From contig NZ_LGQZ01000079.1 of the NCBI RefSeq assembly GCF_003116015.1, positions 62,001-126,000 on the forward strand: a stretch of 64,000 bases of DNA, written 5' to 3'. The notes beneath the pieces are model-generated. The model worked only from the letters and a program-made list of their open reading frames with translations. It ran no database searches and was not told where the DNA came from. The position numbers and the translations under genes are program-made. Below, piece by piece: positions 17,470 to 25,904 of this stretch. Each line of letters opens with the position of its first letter. Position 1 is the stretch's first letter. Origin of the DNA: Azospirillum sp. TSO22-1 (GTDB lineage: Bacteria; Pseudomonadota; Alphaproteobacteria; Azospirillales; Azospirillaceae).

Positions 17470-19074
17470 TCAGGGGCGCGGCCGCACGTCGGTGGCGACC
17501 GTGAAGAAGTCCATGCGCTGGGTGATCTCCAGGTCGTGGCGCATCGCCCACAGCAGCGGGTCGAAGAACAGCGGGATGATCGCCACATCCTCCGCGATCA
17601 GCCGGGCCGCCGTGCGCAGCCGCTCCTCGCGCGCGTCGCGGTCGACGGTGCCGAGCGCCTCGACCGCCAGCCCGTCCAGCGCCCGGTTGGCGTAGCGGCC
17701 GAAGTTCACGGTGCCGGTGCCGCCGGCGCGGTCGTGGGTCATCAGCACGTCGCGCAGCGGCTGCCCCAGCTCGCCCGATGTCGTCGCCCAGCCGGAGATG
17801 AGGACGCCGAACTCCCGGCTGGCACGCCGCTCCGCGTAGGCCTTGCCGACCGCGCCATCGACCGTGACCCGCAGCCCGATGGCGCCGAGCATCTGCTCCA
17901 GCGCCTCGATCAGCGCGCGGCGCGAACCCAGGCCGAGGAACCGCACCTCGAAGCCGTCGGGATAGCCGGCCTCGGCGAGCAGGCGGCGCGCCTTCTCCGG
18001 GTCGTGGTCGGGCAGCGGCAGCGTCGGGTCGTGGCCGACGAGGCCGGGCGGCACCATCTGCCCGGCCGCGGCGCCGAATCCGCCCAGCACACGCTCCGCC
18101 AGCGCCGGCCGGCTGATCGCCAGCGACAGCGCTTCGCGCACGCGGTGGTCCTTGAACGGGTTGCGGCCGTTGGTGCCGGCGATGTACGGCGGCGGCTCGC
18201 GCTCCTGGTCCACCTGCATGTACCAGAGCAGCGCCGACTCCGCCTGCACGACGCGGACGCTCGGCCAGGACTTCAGGAAGTCCAGCGTCTCGACGGCGAC
18301 GCGGTCGATGATGTCCGACTCGCCGGCGATGACCGAGCGGATGCGCGCCACCTCGTCGGCGATGGTCCGGATGGACACGGCCGACCACGCCGGCCGGACG
18401 CCCCAGTAGGCGTCGTTGCGCACGAAGCGGCTCACGCCGTCGCGCTGGAACGACGCCAGCCGGAACGGGCCGGTGCCGACAGCCTCGCTGCCGTCGTCGA
18501 AGCGCTCCTGTGGCGCCCAGGCGGCGCCGGTGCAGCCCTCCGGATGGAAGACCGGCTCGGCGCCGGCGGGCGCGCGGACGATGGCGATCTGGCCGAGGCC
18601 CGAGGGGATGCCGGGGTCGGGATCGTGGGTGCGGACGACGATGGTGCCGGGATCGGGCGCCGTCACCTCCTCGACACCGCGCAGGGAGCCCTTGAACGGG
18701 ACCGCGCCGCCGGGCAGGACGCGCACGCGGCACAGGCTGTACAGCACGTCGCGGGCGGTGAAGGCGCTGCCGTCGTGGAACGTCACGCCCGAACGCAGCG
18801 TGAACTCCCACCGCCGGTCGTCGAGCATGCGCCAAGCGGTCGCCAGCCGCGGCACCGGCTGCAGGCGGGCATCGCGCTCCACCAGCGGCTCGAAGGCGTG
18901 GCGGGAGAAGCTGTTGTGGGAACGCAGGTTGTCGCGCTGCGGGTCGGCGGTGCTGACCTCCTCCGACAGGGCGATGCGCAGCTCCTGTGCCCGTGCCACG
19001 GCGGGCAGGGACAGCACCGACAGGGCCAATGCGGACAGGGCGGCGAGGGGCTTCGCGAGACCCGACGGCGACAT
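17470..19074 (-). CDS. Peptide/nickel-type ABC substrate-binding protein (SBP family 5)
   Basis: The protein has 534 residues from the ATG at 19074, which follows a GGAGGGAGG ribosome-binding site; an in-frame ATG nine codons upstream is less likely. A signal peptide ends at AVARA. Hallmarks of the OppA/DppA/NikA family are LRIALSEEVSTADPQRDN, LRSGVTFHDGSAFTARDVL, GTGPFRLASFQRDG and NPFKDHRVREALSLAI. The solute is unknown (peptide, opine, metal chelate or other). No permease or ATPase gene follows; instead a histidine kinase is 18 bases downstream. This points to a sensing role or to a permease encoded elsewhere. Confidence 0.86.
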   Translation of the reverse strand: MSPSGLAKPLAALSALALSVLSLPAVARAQELRIALSEEVSTADPQRDNLRSHNSFSRHAFEPLVERDARLQPVPRLATAWRMLDDRRWEFTLRSGVTFHDGSAFTARDVLYSLCRVRVLPGGAVPFKGSLRGVEEVTAPDPGTIVVRTHDPDPGIPSGLGQIAIVRAPAGAEPVFHPEGCTGAAWAPQERFDDGSEAVGTGPFRLASFQRDGVSRFVRNDAYWGVRPAWSAVSIRTIADEVARIRSVIAGESDIIDRVAVETLDFLKSWPSVRVVQAESALLWYMQVDQEREPPPYIAGTNGRNPFKDHRVREALSLAISRPALAERVLGGFGAAAGQMVPPGLVGHDPTLPLPDHDPEKARRLLAEAGYPDGFEVRFLGLGSRRALIEALEQMLGAIGLRVTVDGAVGKAYAERRASREFGVLISGWATTSGELGQPLRDVLMTHDRAGGTGTVNFGRYANRALDGLAVEALGTVDRDAREERLRTAARLIAEDVAIIPLFFDPLLWAMRHDLEITQRMDFFTVATDVRPRP

Positions 19075-19167
19075 CCTCCCTCCGCAACCACGTTGATCCA
19101 TCGGTGCAGTATATGTGCTGCCGAAGGGGTTGGCGACGGGGACGATGGGGGGAGGATGCCGGACGTC

Positions 19168-19632
19168 CTACGACTCCGCCGCCAGCACCGCGCGCACCGC
19201 GTCCGGGGCCATGACGTTGACCGGCGGACAGCGCTTCACGTCGCGGCCCTGGCAGCCGTCCAGCAGCGTCCGGCACATCGGCACCGGCGGGGTGGTGCCG
19301 CCGAACTCCCGCTCGGCGCGGGCGATGGCGATGGCCTGCGCGGTGGCGCGCAGGTCGGCCAGCGACTGGCCGGTGGTGCGGGCGGCGACGCGGTGGGCGA
19401 CCTCCTCCAGGCGGCGGTGCTCCTGGAGATAGCGCTGCCGCTCCTTGCGGTACGCCGCGTCGTTCTCGAAGTCGGCGTAGGCGCAGCGCTCCAGCTTCAG
19501 CGGGATCGCCGGCAGCAGGCGGGTGACCTCCTCGGCGTCGCGGGCGACGGACTTCATGGGCGCGGCCGGCGGCGTGGTGCCGCAGGCCGCCAGGGTGGCC
19601 GCCACCGCGGCCACCGTCAGGATGCGGATCAT
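19168..19632 (-). CDS. Small predicted lipoprotein, function unknown
   Basis: The protein has 154 residues. The lipobox LAAC at residues 14-17 after a short hydrophobic leader predicts a lipid-anchored envelope protein. The mature part is helical and charged (YRKERQRYLQEHRRLEEVAH). It has four further cysteines, in ERCAYAD, PMCRTLL, DGCQGRD and KRCPPVN, suggesting disulfides. I do not recognise the family. It starts 7 bases after the stop of the S41 protease gene, so the two are an operon. It might be an adaptor or anchor for that protease, as lipoproteins are for E. coli Prc; this is inference. Confidence 0.72.
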   Translation of the reverse strand: MIRILTVAAVAATLAACGTTPPAAPMKSVARDAEEVTRLLPAIPLKLERCAYADFENDAAYRKERQRYLQEHRRLEEVAHRVAARTTGQSLADLRATAQAIAIARAEREFGGTTPPVPMCRTLLDGCQGRDVKRCPPVNVMAPDAVRAVLAAES

Positions 19633-19639
19633 CGCCCGC

Positions 19640-21100
19640 TCAGCGGCCGGCCAGCGCGCCGGTCAGGCGGGTGCGGATGGCGGCGACGGCGCACTGCAGC
19701 GGCCGGTCGTCCTCCGGCTTCGGCGCGCCCGACATCGACACGTCCGGGCACAGGTCCTCCATCCGCCAGCTGCGCGGCGCGGGCGGGGCCTTGGCGTCCG
19801 GGTCGCAGGTCGCGGGGTCGGGGTGCGTCTCCTCGGCGTTGGCGGCGCTGGGCGGGGCGCCCGGCGGCGGCGGCGGGCCGGCCGGCCGGATCTCCAGGTT
19901 CGGCGAGATGCCGAAGCAGTCCACCAGCCCGCCCGACGGCCGGAAGTAGCGCGCCGTGGTCAGCCGGATGCCGACCTCGCCCGACAGCGAGGAGATGGTC
20001 TGGACCGATCCCTTGCCGTAGCTGCGCACGCCGAACAGCAGGGCGCGGTTGTGGTCCTGCAGCGCGCCGGCGACGATCTCCGAGGCCGAGGCGGAGCCAC
20101 TGTTGACCAGCACCACCAGCGGCAGGCCCGGCAGCAGGTCGCCCGGCGTGCCGCTGTAGCGGCGGTTCTCGTCCGGGTCGCGGCCGCGGACGGAGACGAT
20201 TTCCACCGCCTCCAGGAAGCGGTCGGCGACGTTGACCGCCTGGTCGAGCAGGCCGCCCGGGTTGTTGCGCAGGTCGATGACGGCGCCGGCCAGCTTGCCG
20301 GCGGTCTGTCGGCGCATGTCCTCCACCGCCTCGTCCAGGCTGTGCGCGGTCTGCTGGTTGAAGGCGGCGATGCGGATGTAGGCGACGTCGCCCTCCAGGC
20401 GGTAGCGCACCGGCTGGATCTTCACCACCGCGCGGGTCAGCGACACCCGCAGCGGCGCGTTGGCGCTGGTGCGCTGCAGCGTCAGCGCCACCGAGGTGCC
20501 GACCGGGCCGCGCATGCGGGCCACCGCATCGCGCAGGTTCATGCCCTTCACCTGCGTCTCGTCGATGCGGGCGATCAGGTCGCCGGTGCGCAGGCCGGCG
20601 CGGGCGGCGGGGGAGCCGTCGATCGGGCTGACCACGCGGACCAACCCCGATTCGTCGTCCATGGTGACCTCGATGCCGAGGCCGCCGAACTCGCCCTGCG
20701 TCTGCTCGCGCATGTAGCGGAAATGTTCGGAGTCGAGGAAGCTCGAATAGGGGTCGAGCGAGGTGAGCATGACGTCGAGCGCGCTTTCGGTCAGCGCGCG
20801 GTCGCCGGCGGACGGGTCTTCCTTCTTCTTCTTCTGCAGGCCCTGGACGGCCTTGTCGACCAGCACCTGCGGGTCGAACGGCTTGACGTGCTCGGTCAGC
20901 ACGCGGCGCATCACGTCGGCGAACAGGATGTAGTTGCGGTCGGAGGTGCTGGGCAGCGTGCCGCTGGGGCGGACCTTGGCGTATTCGTGCCGGTAGCGGT
21001 CCAGCGCGGCGCCGACGTCGGCGCGGCTGGCCGGCGCCACCGCGCACGCCGTGCCGGAGCCCACCAACAGCATCACCAGCGCCACCAGCAGCTTCCCCAT
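19640..21100 (-). CDS. Carboxy-terminal processing protease (S41 family, CtpA-like)
   Basis: The protein has 486 residues from the ATG at 21100, which has a GAGAGGGG ribosome-binding site and directly begins the leader MGKLLVALVMLLVGSGTAC. The leader may be a lipoprotein or ordinary signal. Residues 50-130 are an N-terminal helical region. A PDZ domain follows (FGGLGIEV to DAVARMRGPVGTSV). The S41 core contains VIDLRNNPGGLLDQAV, the nucleophile Ser336 in NSGSASASE and the general-base Lys in RSYGKGSVQT. Such enzymes trim C-termini of periplasmic proteins or peptidoglycan hydrolases. The proline-rich C-terminal tail is a local feature. The downstream lipoprotein gene is in the same operon. Confidence 0.9.
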   Translation of the reverse strand: MGKLLVALVMLLVGSGTACAVAPASRADVGAALDRYRHEYAKVRPSGTLPSTSDRNYILFADVMRRVLTEHVKPFDPQVLVDKAVQGLQKKKKEDPSAGDRALTESALDVMLTSLDPYSSFLDSEHFRYMREQTQGEFGGLGIEVTMDDESGLVRVVSPIDGSPAARAGLRTGDLIARIDETQVKGMNLRDAVARMRGPVGTSVALTLQRTSANAPLRVSLTRAVVKIQPVRYRLEGDVAYIRIAAFNQQTAHSLDEAVEDMRRQTAGKLAGAVIDLRNNPGGLLDQAVNVADRFLEAVEIVSVRGRDPDENRRYSGTPGDLLPGLPLVVLVNSGSASASEIVAGALQDHNRALLFGVRSYGKGSVQTISSLSGEVGIRLTTARYFRPSGGLVDCFGISPNLEIRPAGPPPPPGAPPSAANAEETHPDPATCDPDAKAPPAPRSWRMEDLCPDVSMSGAPKPEDDRPLQCAVAAIRTRLTGALAGR

Positions 21101-21380
21101 CCTGCGCCCCTCTCGGCTCACCGGCTCCGCCGGCCTCATGCTGGTCATCGACGTCATCGCACCACGTGGTTCGTCCGGGTCGCACCAGGGCCGGAGACAC
21201 ACGGGTGCGCCGCGGCGACGCACCGGGGCCCCGGCGACCCGCCGGAAAGGTAGCATGGCGCGCCGCCGATCACAAATTGACCAGGGCTTGGCCGCGTTTC
21301 CGTACCAGACATGGGGTCGGGACGCGCGGTTTGCCCGGCGCGTCGTATCGAATCACGCGAAATCGGCGGAAATGCGGCGC

Positions 21381-22049
21381 TCAGTAGGCGCCGCGGCCGG
21401 ACACCATCACCCTTACCGTGCGCAGCAGGATGGCCACGTCGCCCCAGAAGCTCCAGCCGAAGGCGTAGGCGGTGTCGAGCTGCACGCGCCGGCCATAGTC
21501 CACGTCGTTGCGGCCGCTGACCTGCCACAGGCCGGTCAGGCCGGGCCGGCACTGCGTGTAGACGGCGTAGCAGACGCGGTAGCGCGCGACCTCGTCGTCG
21601 ACGATCGGGCGCGGGCCGACGAGGCTCATCTCACCCCTCAGCACGTTGAGGAGCTGCGGCAGCTCGTCCAGGCTGGTGCGGCGCAGGAAGCGGCCGATCC
21701 GGGTGACGCGCGGGTCGTCCTTCAGCTTGTGGGTCGCCGCCCACTCGGCGCGGGCGGCCGGGTCGCGCTTCAGCAGCTCCTCGAACACCTCGTGGGCGTC
21801 GACGACCATGGAGCGGAACTTCCAGCAGGTGAAGGTCCGCCCGTCGGCGCCGATCCGCCGGTGGCCGAACACCACCGGGCCGCGGTCCATCCCGACCAGC
21901 AGCGCGATCAGCAGCATCGGCGCCGCGAACACCAGCAGCAGCGCCAGCGCCCCCGCCACATCCATCGTCCGCTTCAGCCGGTTGGCGTGCAGCGGGCGCG
22001 GCGGCGCCGAGGGAAGGCCGGCCAGCCGTAGGGTGTGCAGCGTCGCCAT
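21381..22049 (-). CDS. Undecaprenyl-phosphate sugar phosphotransferase (ExoY/PssY-like)
   Basis: The protein has 222 residues and belongs to the short monotopic bacterial sugar transferase family. One membrane hairpin occupies about residues 30-52 (VAGALALLLVFAAPMLLIAL). The conserved catalytic core shows FTCWKFRSMVVDA, DPRVTRIGRFLRRTSLDELP, the signature LVGPRP and PGLTGLWQVSGRNDV. Family members load the first sugar-phosphate onto undecaprenyl phosphate to begin exopolysaccharide synthesis. No glycosyltransferase genes are next to it, so its pathway is unknown. AAGGCGAGG precedes the start. Confidence 0.9.
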   Translation of the reverse strand: MATLHTLRLAGLPSAPPRPLHANRLKRTMDVAGALALLLVFAAPMLLIALLVGMDRGPVVFGHRRIGADGRTFTCWKFRSMVVDAHEVFEELLKRDPAARAEWAATHKLKDDPRVTRIGRFLRRTSLDELPQLLNVLRGEMSLVGPRPIVDDEVARYRVCYAVYTQCRPGLTGLWQVSGRNDVDYGRRVQLDTAYAFGWSFWGDVAILLRTVRVMVSGRGAY

Positions 22050-22179
22050 CGCATCCTCGCCTTCATCGGGGCCGTCATCCGGGACGCCGCGTTCAACAGG
22101 CCGGGCGGGATTCCGGAACGCCGGAGACGCGGATCATCGGAGAGGCGGAGCGCATCCGGATGACCGCGACGGGGGAGGG

Positions 22180-23220
22180 CTAGCAAATCCGGGGGAGCTG
22201 CTCGCCGCTCAGCCAGTCGACGATCCGCTTGCCGCCGAAGCGGGTTTCCATCTGGACGAAGTGGTGCGCGTCCTCGTGCACCGTGCCGATGGCGGCGGCG
22301 TCGCGGCCCAGCGGGTGGGCGCGCATGATGGACAGCAGGCGCCCGGCGTCCGCGGGCGCGCAGATGGCGATCAGCTTGCCCTCGTTGGCGACGTAGAGCG
22401 GGTCGAGGCCGAGCAGCTCGCACGCCGCCGCCACCTCGCCGCGCAGCGGTACGTCGGCCTCGCGGATCAGCATGCCGACGCCCGACTGGTTGGCGATCTC
22501 GTTCAGCGTGGTGGCCAGCCCGCCGCGCGTCGGGTCGCGCAGCACGCGCACGTCCGGCACCGCGGCCACCATGGCGGCGACCAGCGTGTGCAGCGCCGCG
22601 CTGTCGGAGACGACGGCGGTCTCGAAGGTCAGGTTTTCGCGGGTGGACATGATGGCGACGCCGTGGTCGCCCATGGTGCCGCTGACCAGGATGACGTCGC
22701 CGGGCCGGGCGCGGTCGCCGGAGGGGGCCACGCCGGCCGGCACCACGCCGATGCCGGTGGTGGTGATGAAGACGCCGTCGCCCTTGCCGCGCTCCACCAC
22801 CTTGGTGTCGCCTGTGACCACCGGCACGCCGGCGTCGCGCGACGCCGCGGCCATGGAGTCGACGATCCGCTTGAGGTCGGCGAGGGGGAAGCCCTCCTCC
22901 AGGATGAAGCCGGCGGTGAGGTAGAGCGGCCGGGCGCCGGCCATCGCCACGTCGTTCACCGTGCCGTGCACCGCCAGCGAGCCGATGTCGCCGCCCGGGA
23001 AGAACAGCGGCGAGACGACGAAGCCGTCGGTGCTCACCACCATGCGCCCGGCCGGCGCGTCGAACGCCGCCTGGTCGTTCTGCTGGTCGAGAAACGGGTT
23101 GGCGAAGGCCGCGGCGAACAGGTCGCGCACCAGCTGCGCCATCGCCTTGCCGCCCGAGCCGTGGCTCATGTCCACGGCCCCGGCGGCGAGGTCGAGCTTG
23201 CGGGTGAACAGGCGGCTCAT
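22180..23220 (-). CDS. hypE: Hydrogenase maturation protein HypE (carbamoyl dehydratase)
   Basis: The protein has 346 residues. HypE takes the carbamoyl group made by HypF onto its C-terminal cysteine and dehydrates it to the thiocyanate that supplies the CN ligands of the [NiFe] site. The C-terminus is PRIC, with the required terminal cysteine. The AIR-synthase-like fold shows DMSHGSGGKAM, VSTDGFVVSPLFFPGGDI and RDPTRGGLATTLNEIA. The start overlaps hypC by 4 bases (ATGA). HypE normally works with HypC and HypD, but no hypD lies between hypC and hypE or anywhere else here. This is the last gene of the hydrogenase cluster. Confidence 0.95.
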   Translation of the reverse strand: MSRLFTRKLDLAAGAVDMSHGSGGKAMAQLVRDLFAAAFANPFLDQQNDQAAFDAPAGRMVVSTDGFVVSPLFFPGGDIGSLAVHGTVNDVAMAGARPLYLTAGFILEEGFPLADLKRIVDSMAAASRDAGVPVVTGDTKVVERGKGDGVFITTTGIGVVPAGVAPSGDRARPGDVILVSGTMGDHGVAIMSTRENLTFETAVVSDSAALHTLVAAMVAAVPDVRVLRDPTRGGLATTLNEIANQSGVGMLIREADVPLRGEVAAACELLGLDPLYVANEGKLIAICAPADAGRLLSIMRAHPLGRDAAAIGTVHEDAHHFVQMETRFGGKRIVDWLSGEQLPRIC

Positions 23221-23450
23221 GCGCCGGCCTCCGCGGTCACGCCCGCTTCCGCCAGCAGCGCCAGCGTCTTCTCCGCCTCGGCGCGGTCGAGGCGGGTGAG
23301 CGCGTAGCCGACGTGGACGATCACGTAGTCTTCCACCTCCACCCCCTCGACGAGCGCCAGCGACACCGGCATGGTCACGCCGCCGAGGTTCACGGTGGCG
23401 CGGTCGTCGTCCAGGAGGGCCACCACGCGGGCGGGTACGGCCAGGCACAT
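23217..23450 (-). CDS. hypC: Hydrogenase maturation chaperone HypC
   Basis: The protein has 77 residues. It begins MCLAVPARVV, with the essential Cys2 of the HypC/HupF/HybG family, and contains NLGGVTMPVSLALVEGVEV and DYVIVHVGYAL. HypC carries the Fe(CN)2CO unit with HypD and delivers it to the large-subunit precursor. The start is 4 bases after the hypF stop, and the end overlaps hypE by 4 bases. A second paralogue (HupF) is at 29673-29951, so one may serve HypD and the other the large subunit. Confidence 0.95.
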   Translation of the reverse strand: MCLAVPARVVALLDDDRATVNLGGVTMPVSLALVEGVEVEDYVIVHVGYALTRLDRAEAEKTLALLAEAGVTAEAGA

Positions 23451-23454
23451 CGCT

Positions 23455-25869
23455 TCACGTCTCCATCACACTGAGCGCCCCGACCCAGGCCTGGCCGAGG
23501 CTGAGGGCGCCGTCGTTGGCCGGGGCGCGGCGCGGCAGCAGCGCCGTGACTCCGCGCGCCGCGAAGGCCGTCACCAGCCCTTCGGCCAGCACGCCGTTCA
23601 TCAGGCAGCCACCGGACAGCGCGATGCGGTCGAGGCGGCGCGCCGCCAGTTCCGGCATCGCCCAGTCCACCAGCGCCGCGGTCAGGGTGCCATGAAACAG
23701 GTCGGCACCATCAGCCGCATTGACCTGCAACAATCGTTCGAGCAGCGGCGCGAGGTCGAGCACGCCGCCGGCCACGCGCCACGCGCCGTCGGCGACCGTC
23801 GGCGCGCACACCAGGGATTCCAGCACCATCGGCGCCTCGCCCTCGAAGCCGGCCACCGCCCGCACGCCGAGCAGGCCGCAGGCGGCGTCGAACCAGCGTC
23901 CACAGGAAGTGGTCGGCGGCGCGTTGAAGCCGGTCTCGATCATCCGCCGCACGCCCTCGGCCGGGCCGTGCGTTTTGAAGCGGGCGGCGATCTCGTCGGC
24001 GCGGCCGAGATGGGCGAGCGCCGCCGCCGCCATGCGCCAGGGCTGGCGCGCCGCCGCGTCGCCGCCGGGCTGGACGAGCGGCGCGAGGTGGCCGATACGT
24101 TGGAACCGTGGGCCTTCGACCAGCAGCATCTCGCCGCCCCAGGCGCCGCCGTCCGTGCCCAGGCCGAAGCCGTCGAGTGCGAGGCCGAGCGCCGGGCCGG
24201 TGACGCCGTGCTCGGCCAGCACCGCGGCGACGTGGGCGTGGTGGTGCTGCACCGGGACGGCGGGCAGGCCGAGGCGCTCGGCGAAGCGGGTGCTCTGAAA
24301 GTCGGGGTGGAGGTCGTGGGCGACGGCGATGGGCTCCACCTCCAGGATGTGCAGGAGGTGGGCGACGGTCTCCTCCAGGAAGCCGACGGTCGCGGCGTTG
24401 TCGAGGTCGCCGACGTGCTGCGACAGGAACGCCTCCGCGCCGCGGGTGACGCAGACGGTGGCCTTGAGGTGGCCGCCGACCGCGAGGATCGGCGGCACCG
24501 CGTGGGGCAGGTGGACCGGCACCGGCACGAAGCCGCGGGCGCGGCGCAGGAAGGCCGGGGCGCCGGCCAGGACGCGCACGACGGAGTCGTCGGCGCGCAC
24601 CACGATGTCGCGGTCGTGGTCGACGATCAGGTCGGCGATGCCGGCGAGGCGGCGGTGCGCCTCCTCGTTGCCGATGGCCAGCGGCTCGCCGCCGGGGTTG
24701 GCCGAGGTCATCACCAGGGTGAGCGGCTGCGGCCCGGCCAGCCACGCGGTGCCGTCGGGGCGGCCGGCGGCCTCGTGGAACAGCAGGTAATGCAGCGGCG
24801 TGTAGGGCAGCATGACGCCGAGCCACGCGAGGTCGGGGGCGATCTGCGGTGCCAGCTCCTGCCCCCACCCTGACCCTCCCCCGCTGGGCGGGGGAGGGAA
24901 ATTGAGCCCCTTCCCCCGCCCAGCGGGGGAAGGTTGGGATGGGGGCACGTCGCGCCGTTTCAGCAGCGCCACCGGCCGCGCCGGCCCTTCCAGCAGCGCG
25001 CGCTCTGCCTCGCTCACCTCCACGAACCGCTTCGCCGACGTGGTGTTGGCGACCATGATGGCGAACGGCTTGTCGTTGCGCTGCTTCAACCGGCGCAGGC
25101 GGTCCACCGCCGCGTGGTCGGTGGCGTCGCAGGCGAGGTGGAAGCCGCCCAGGCCCTTCAGCGCGACGATCTTCCCCGACAGCAGCGCCGCCAGGATCTC
25201 CTCCACCGGGTGCGACAGGCGCGGGCCGCAGGCGGGGCAGGCGGTGGGCTGGGCGTGGAAGCGGCGGTCGGCGGGGTCGTGGTACTCGGCGGCGCAGGCG
25301 TCGCACAGCGGGAAGCCGGCCATCGACGTCTGCGGCCGGTCGTACGGCAGCCGGCGGGTGATGGTGAAGCGCGGGCCACAGTGGGTGCAGGTCAGGAACG
25401 GGTAACGGTGCCGGCGGTCGGCCGGGTCGAACAGCTCGGCGAGGCAGGCCGGGCAGACCGCGGCGTCGGCGGTGACCGCGGTGGTGACGCGCTGCGTCGG
25501 GTCGCTGGCGCGGATGGCGAACTCCGCCTCGCCGGGGACGGGCGGGACCTCCTGCGGCTCCACCGCGTCGACGCGGGCGAGCGGCGGGAACTGCGCGGGC
25601 AGGGCGGCGAGGAAGCCGGCGGCGTCCGGCCCCTGCACCTCCAGCAGCACGCCCTCGCCGTCGTTCAGCACCCAGCCGGTCAGGCCGTATGCGCGGGCCA
25701 GCGCGTGGACGTAGGGGCGGAAGCCCACCCCCTGCACCTGGCCGCGGACCCGGACGCGCAGGCGGGCGGATGATACCGGATGAAACGCTATGAAACGCTC
25801 GTCAGGGGTTGGTTTCATCCGCGCAAGCGTCGCCTGGGGCACCGGGACGGACAGGTTATCATAGGACAT
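23455..25869 (-). CDS. hypF: Carbamoyltransferase HypF with an in-frame repeat insertion
   Basis: The protein has 804 residues from the ATG at 25869 (AAAAGGA ribosome-binding site); about 750-780 is usual. HypF converts carbamoyl phosphate to carbamoyl-AMP and transfers the carbamoyl group to HypE. Domains in order: acylphosphatase at 37-120 (VRGQVQGVGFRPYVHALARA); zinc-finger pairs at about 145-215 (CPACLAEL, CTHCGPRF, CDACAAEY, CPACGPRL); YrdC-like from about 235 (VALKGLGGFHLACDATD); and the Kae1-like transferase domain (VQHHHAHVAAVLAEHG to SGGCLMNGVLAE). Residues of about 309-337 are proline/glycine-rich, do not belong to the family and are encoded by a palindromic repeat (24859-24945). 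They lie in the YrdC domain just before APDLAWLGVMLPYTPLHYLL. All catalytic motifs remain and the frame is intact, so it is probably functional. Confidence 0.93.
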   Translation of the reverse strand: MSYDNLSVPVPQATLARMKPTPDERFIAFHPVSSARLRVRVRGQVQGVGFRPYVHALARAYGLTGWVLNDGEGVLLEVQGPDAAGFLAALPAQFPPLARVDAVEPQEVPPVPGEAEFAIRASDPTQRVTTAVTADAAVCPACLAELFDPADRRHRYPFLTCTHCGPRFTITRRLPYDRPQTSMAGFPLCDACAAEYHDPADRRFHAQPTACPACGPRLSHPVEEILAALLSGKIVALKGLGGFHLACDATDHAAVDRLRRLKQRNDKPFAIMVANTTSAKRFVEVSEAERALLEGPARPVALLKRRDVPPSQPSPAGRGKGLNFPPPPSGGGSGWGQELAPQIAPDLAWLGVMLPYTPLHYLLFHEAAGRPDGTAWLAGPQPLTLVMTSANPGGEPLAIGNEEAHRRLAGIADLIVDHDRDIVVRADDSVVRVLAGAPAFLRRARGFVPVPVHLPHAVPPILAVGGHLKATVCVTRGAEAFLSQHVGDLDNAATVGFLEETVAHLLHILEVEPIAVAHDLHPDFQSTRFAERLGLPAVPVQHHHAHVAAVLAEHGVTGPALGLALDGFGLGTDGGAWGGEMLLVEGPRFQRIGHLAPLVQPGGDAAARQPWRMAAAALAHLGRADEIAARFKTHGPAEGVRRMIETGFNAPPTTSCGRWFDAACGLLGVRAVAGFEGEAPMVLESLVCAPTVADGAWRVAGGVLDLAPLLERLLQVNAADGADLFHGTLTAALVDWAMPELAARRLDRIALSGGCLMNGVLAEGLVTAFAARGVTALLPRRAPANDGALSLGQAWVGALSVMET
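24859..24945. repeat. Palindromic repeat element inserted in frame in hypF
   Basis: This 87-base element (29 codons) consists of two G+C hairpins. The first is CCCTCCCCCGC-TGG-GCGGGGGAGGG; the second is CTTCCCCCGC-CCA-GCGGGGGAAG. They are flanked by CCCCCACCC and GGGATGGGGG. The first 37 bases (from CCCCCACCCTGACC) are identical to the left half of the intergenic element at 32345-32442. A half-copy lies at 41897-41933. Its length is a multiple of three and it has no stop in the hypF frame. Confidence 0.88.
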
Positions 25870-25904
25870 TAGTCCTTTTCCAGTGTTTGCTTCGCGCGGC
25901 CCTG

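Noticed and set aside
16258-20106. Open frame of 1282 codons on the plus strand
   Set aside because: It is the antisense of two clear genes (histidine kinase and peptide-type binding protein). The translation is Arg/Ala/Gly-rich with no motifs.
21101-21380. Gap of 280 bases between the S41 protease gene and the ExoY-like gene
   Set aside because: Examined for small genes, tRNA and hairpins; nothing supported was seen.
24700-25000. Possible frameshift in hypF suggested by the low-complexity segment
   Set aside because: The frame and HypF homology are continuous on both sides. The segment is an in-frame insertion.
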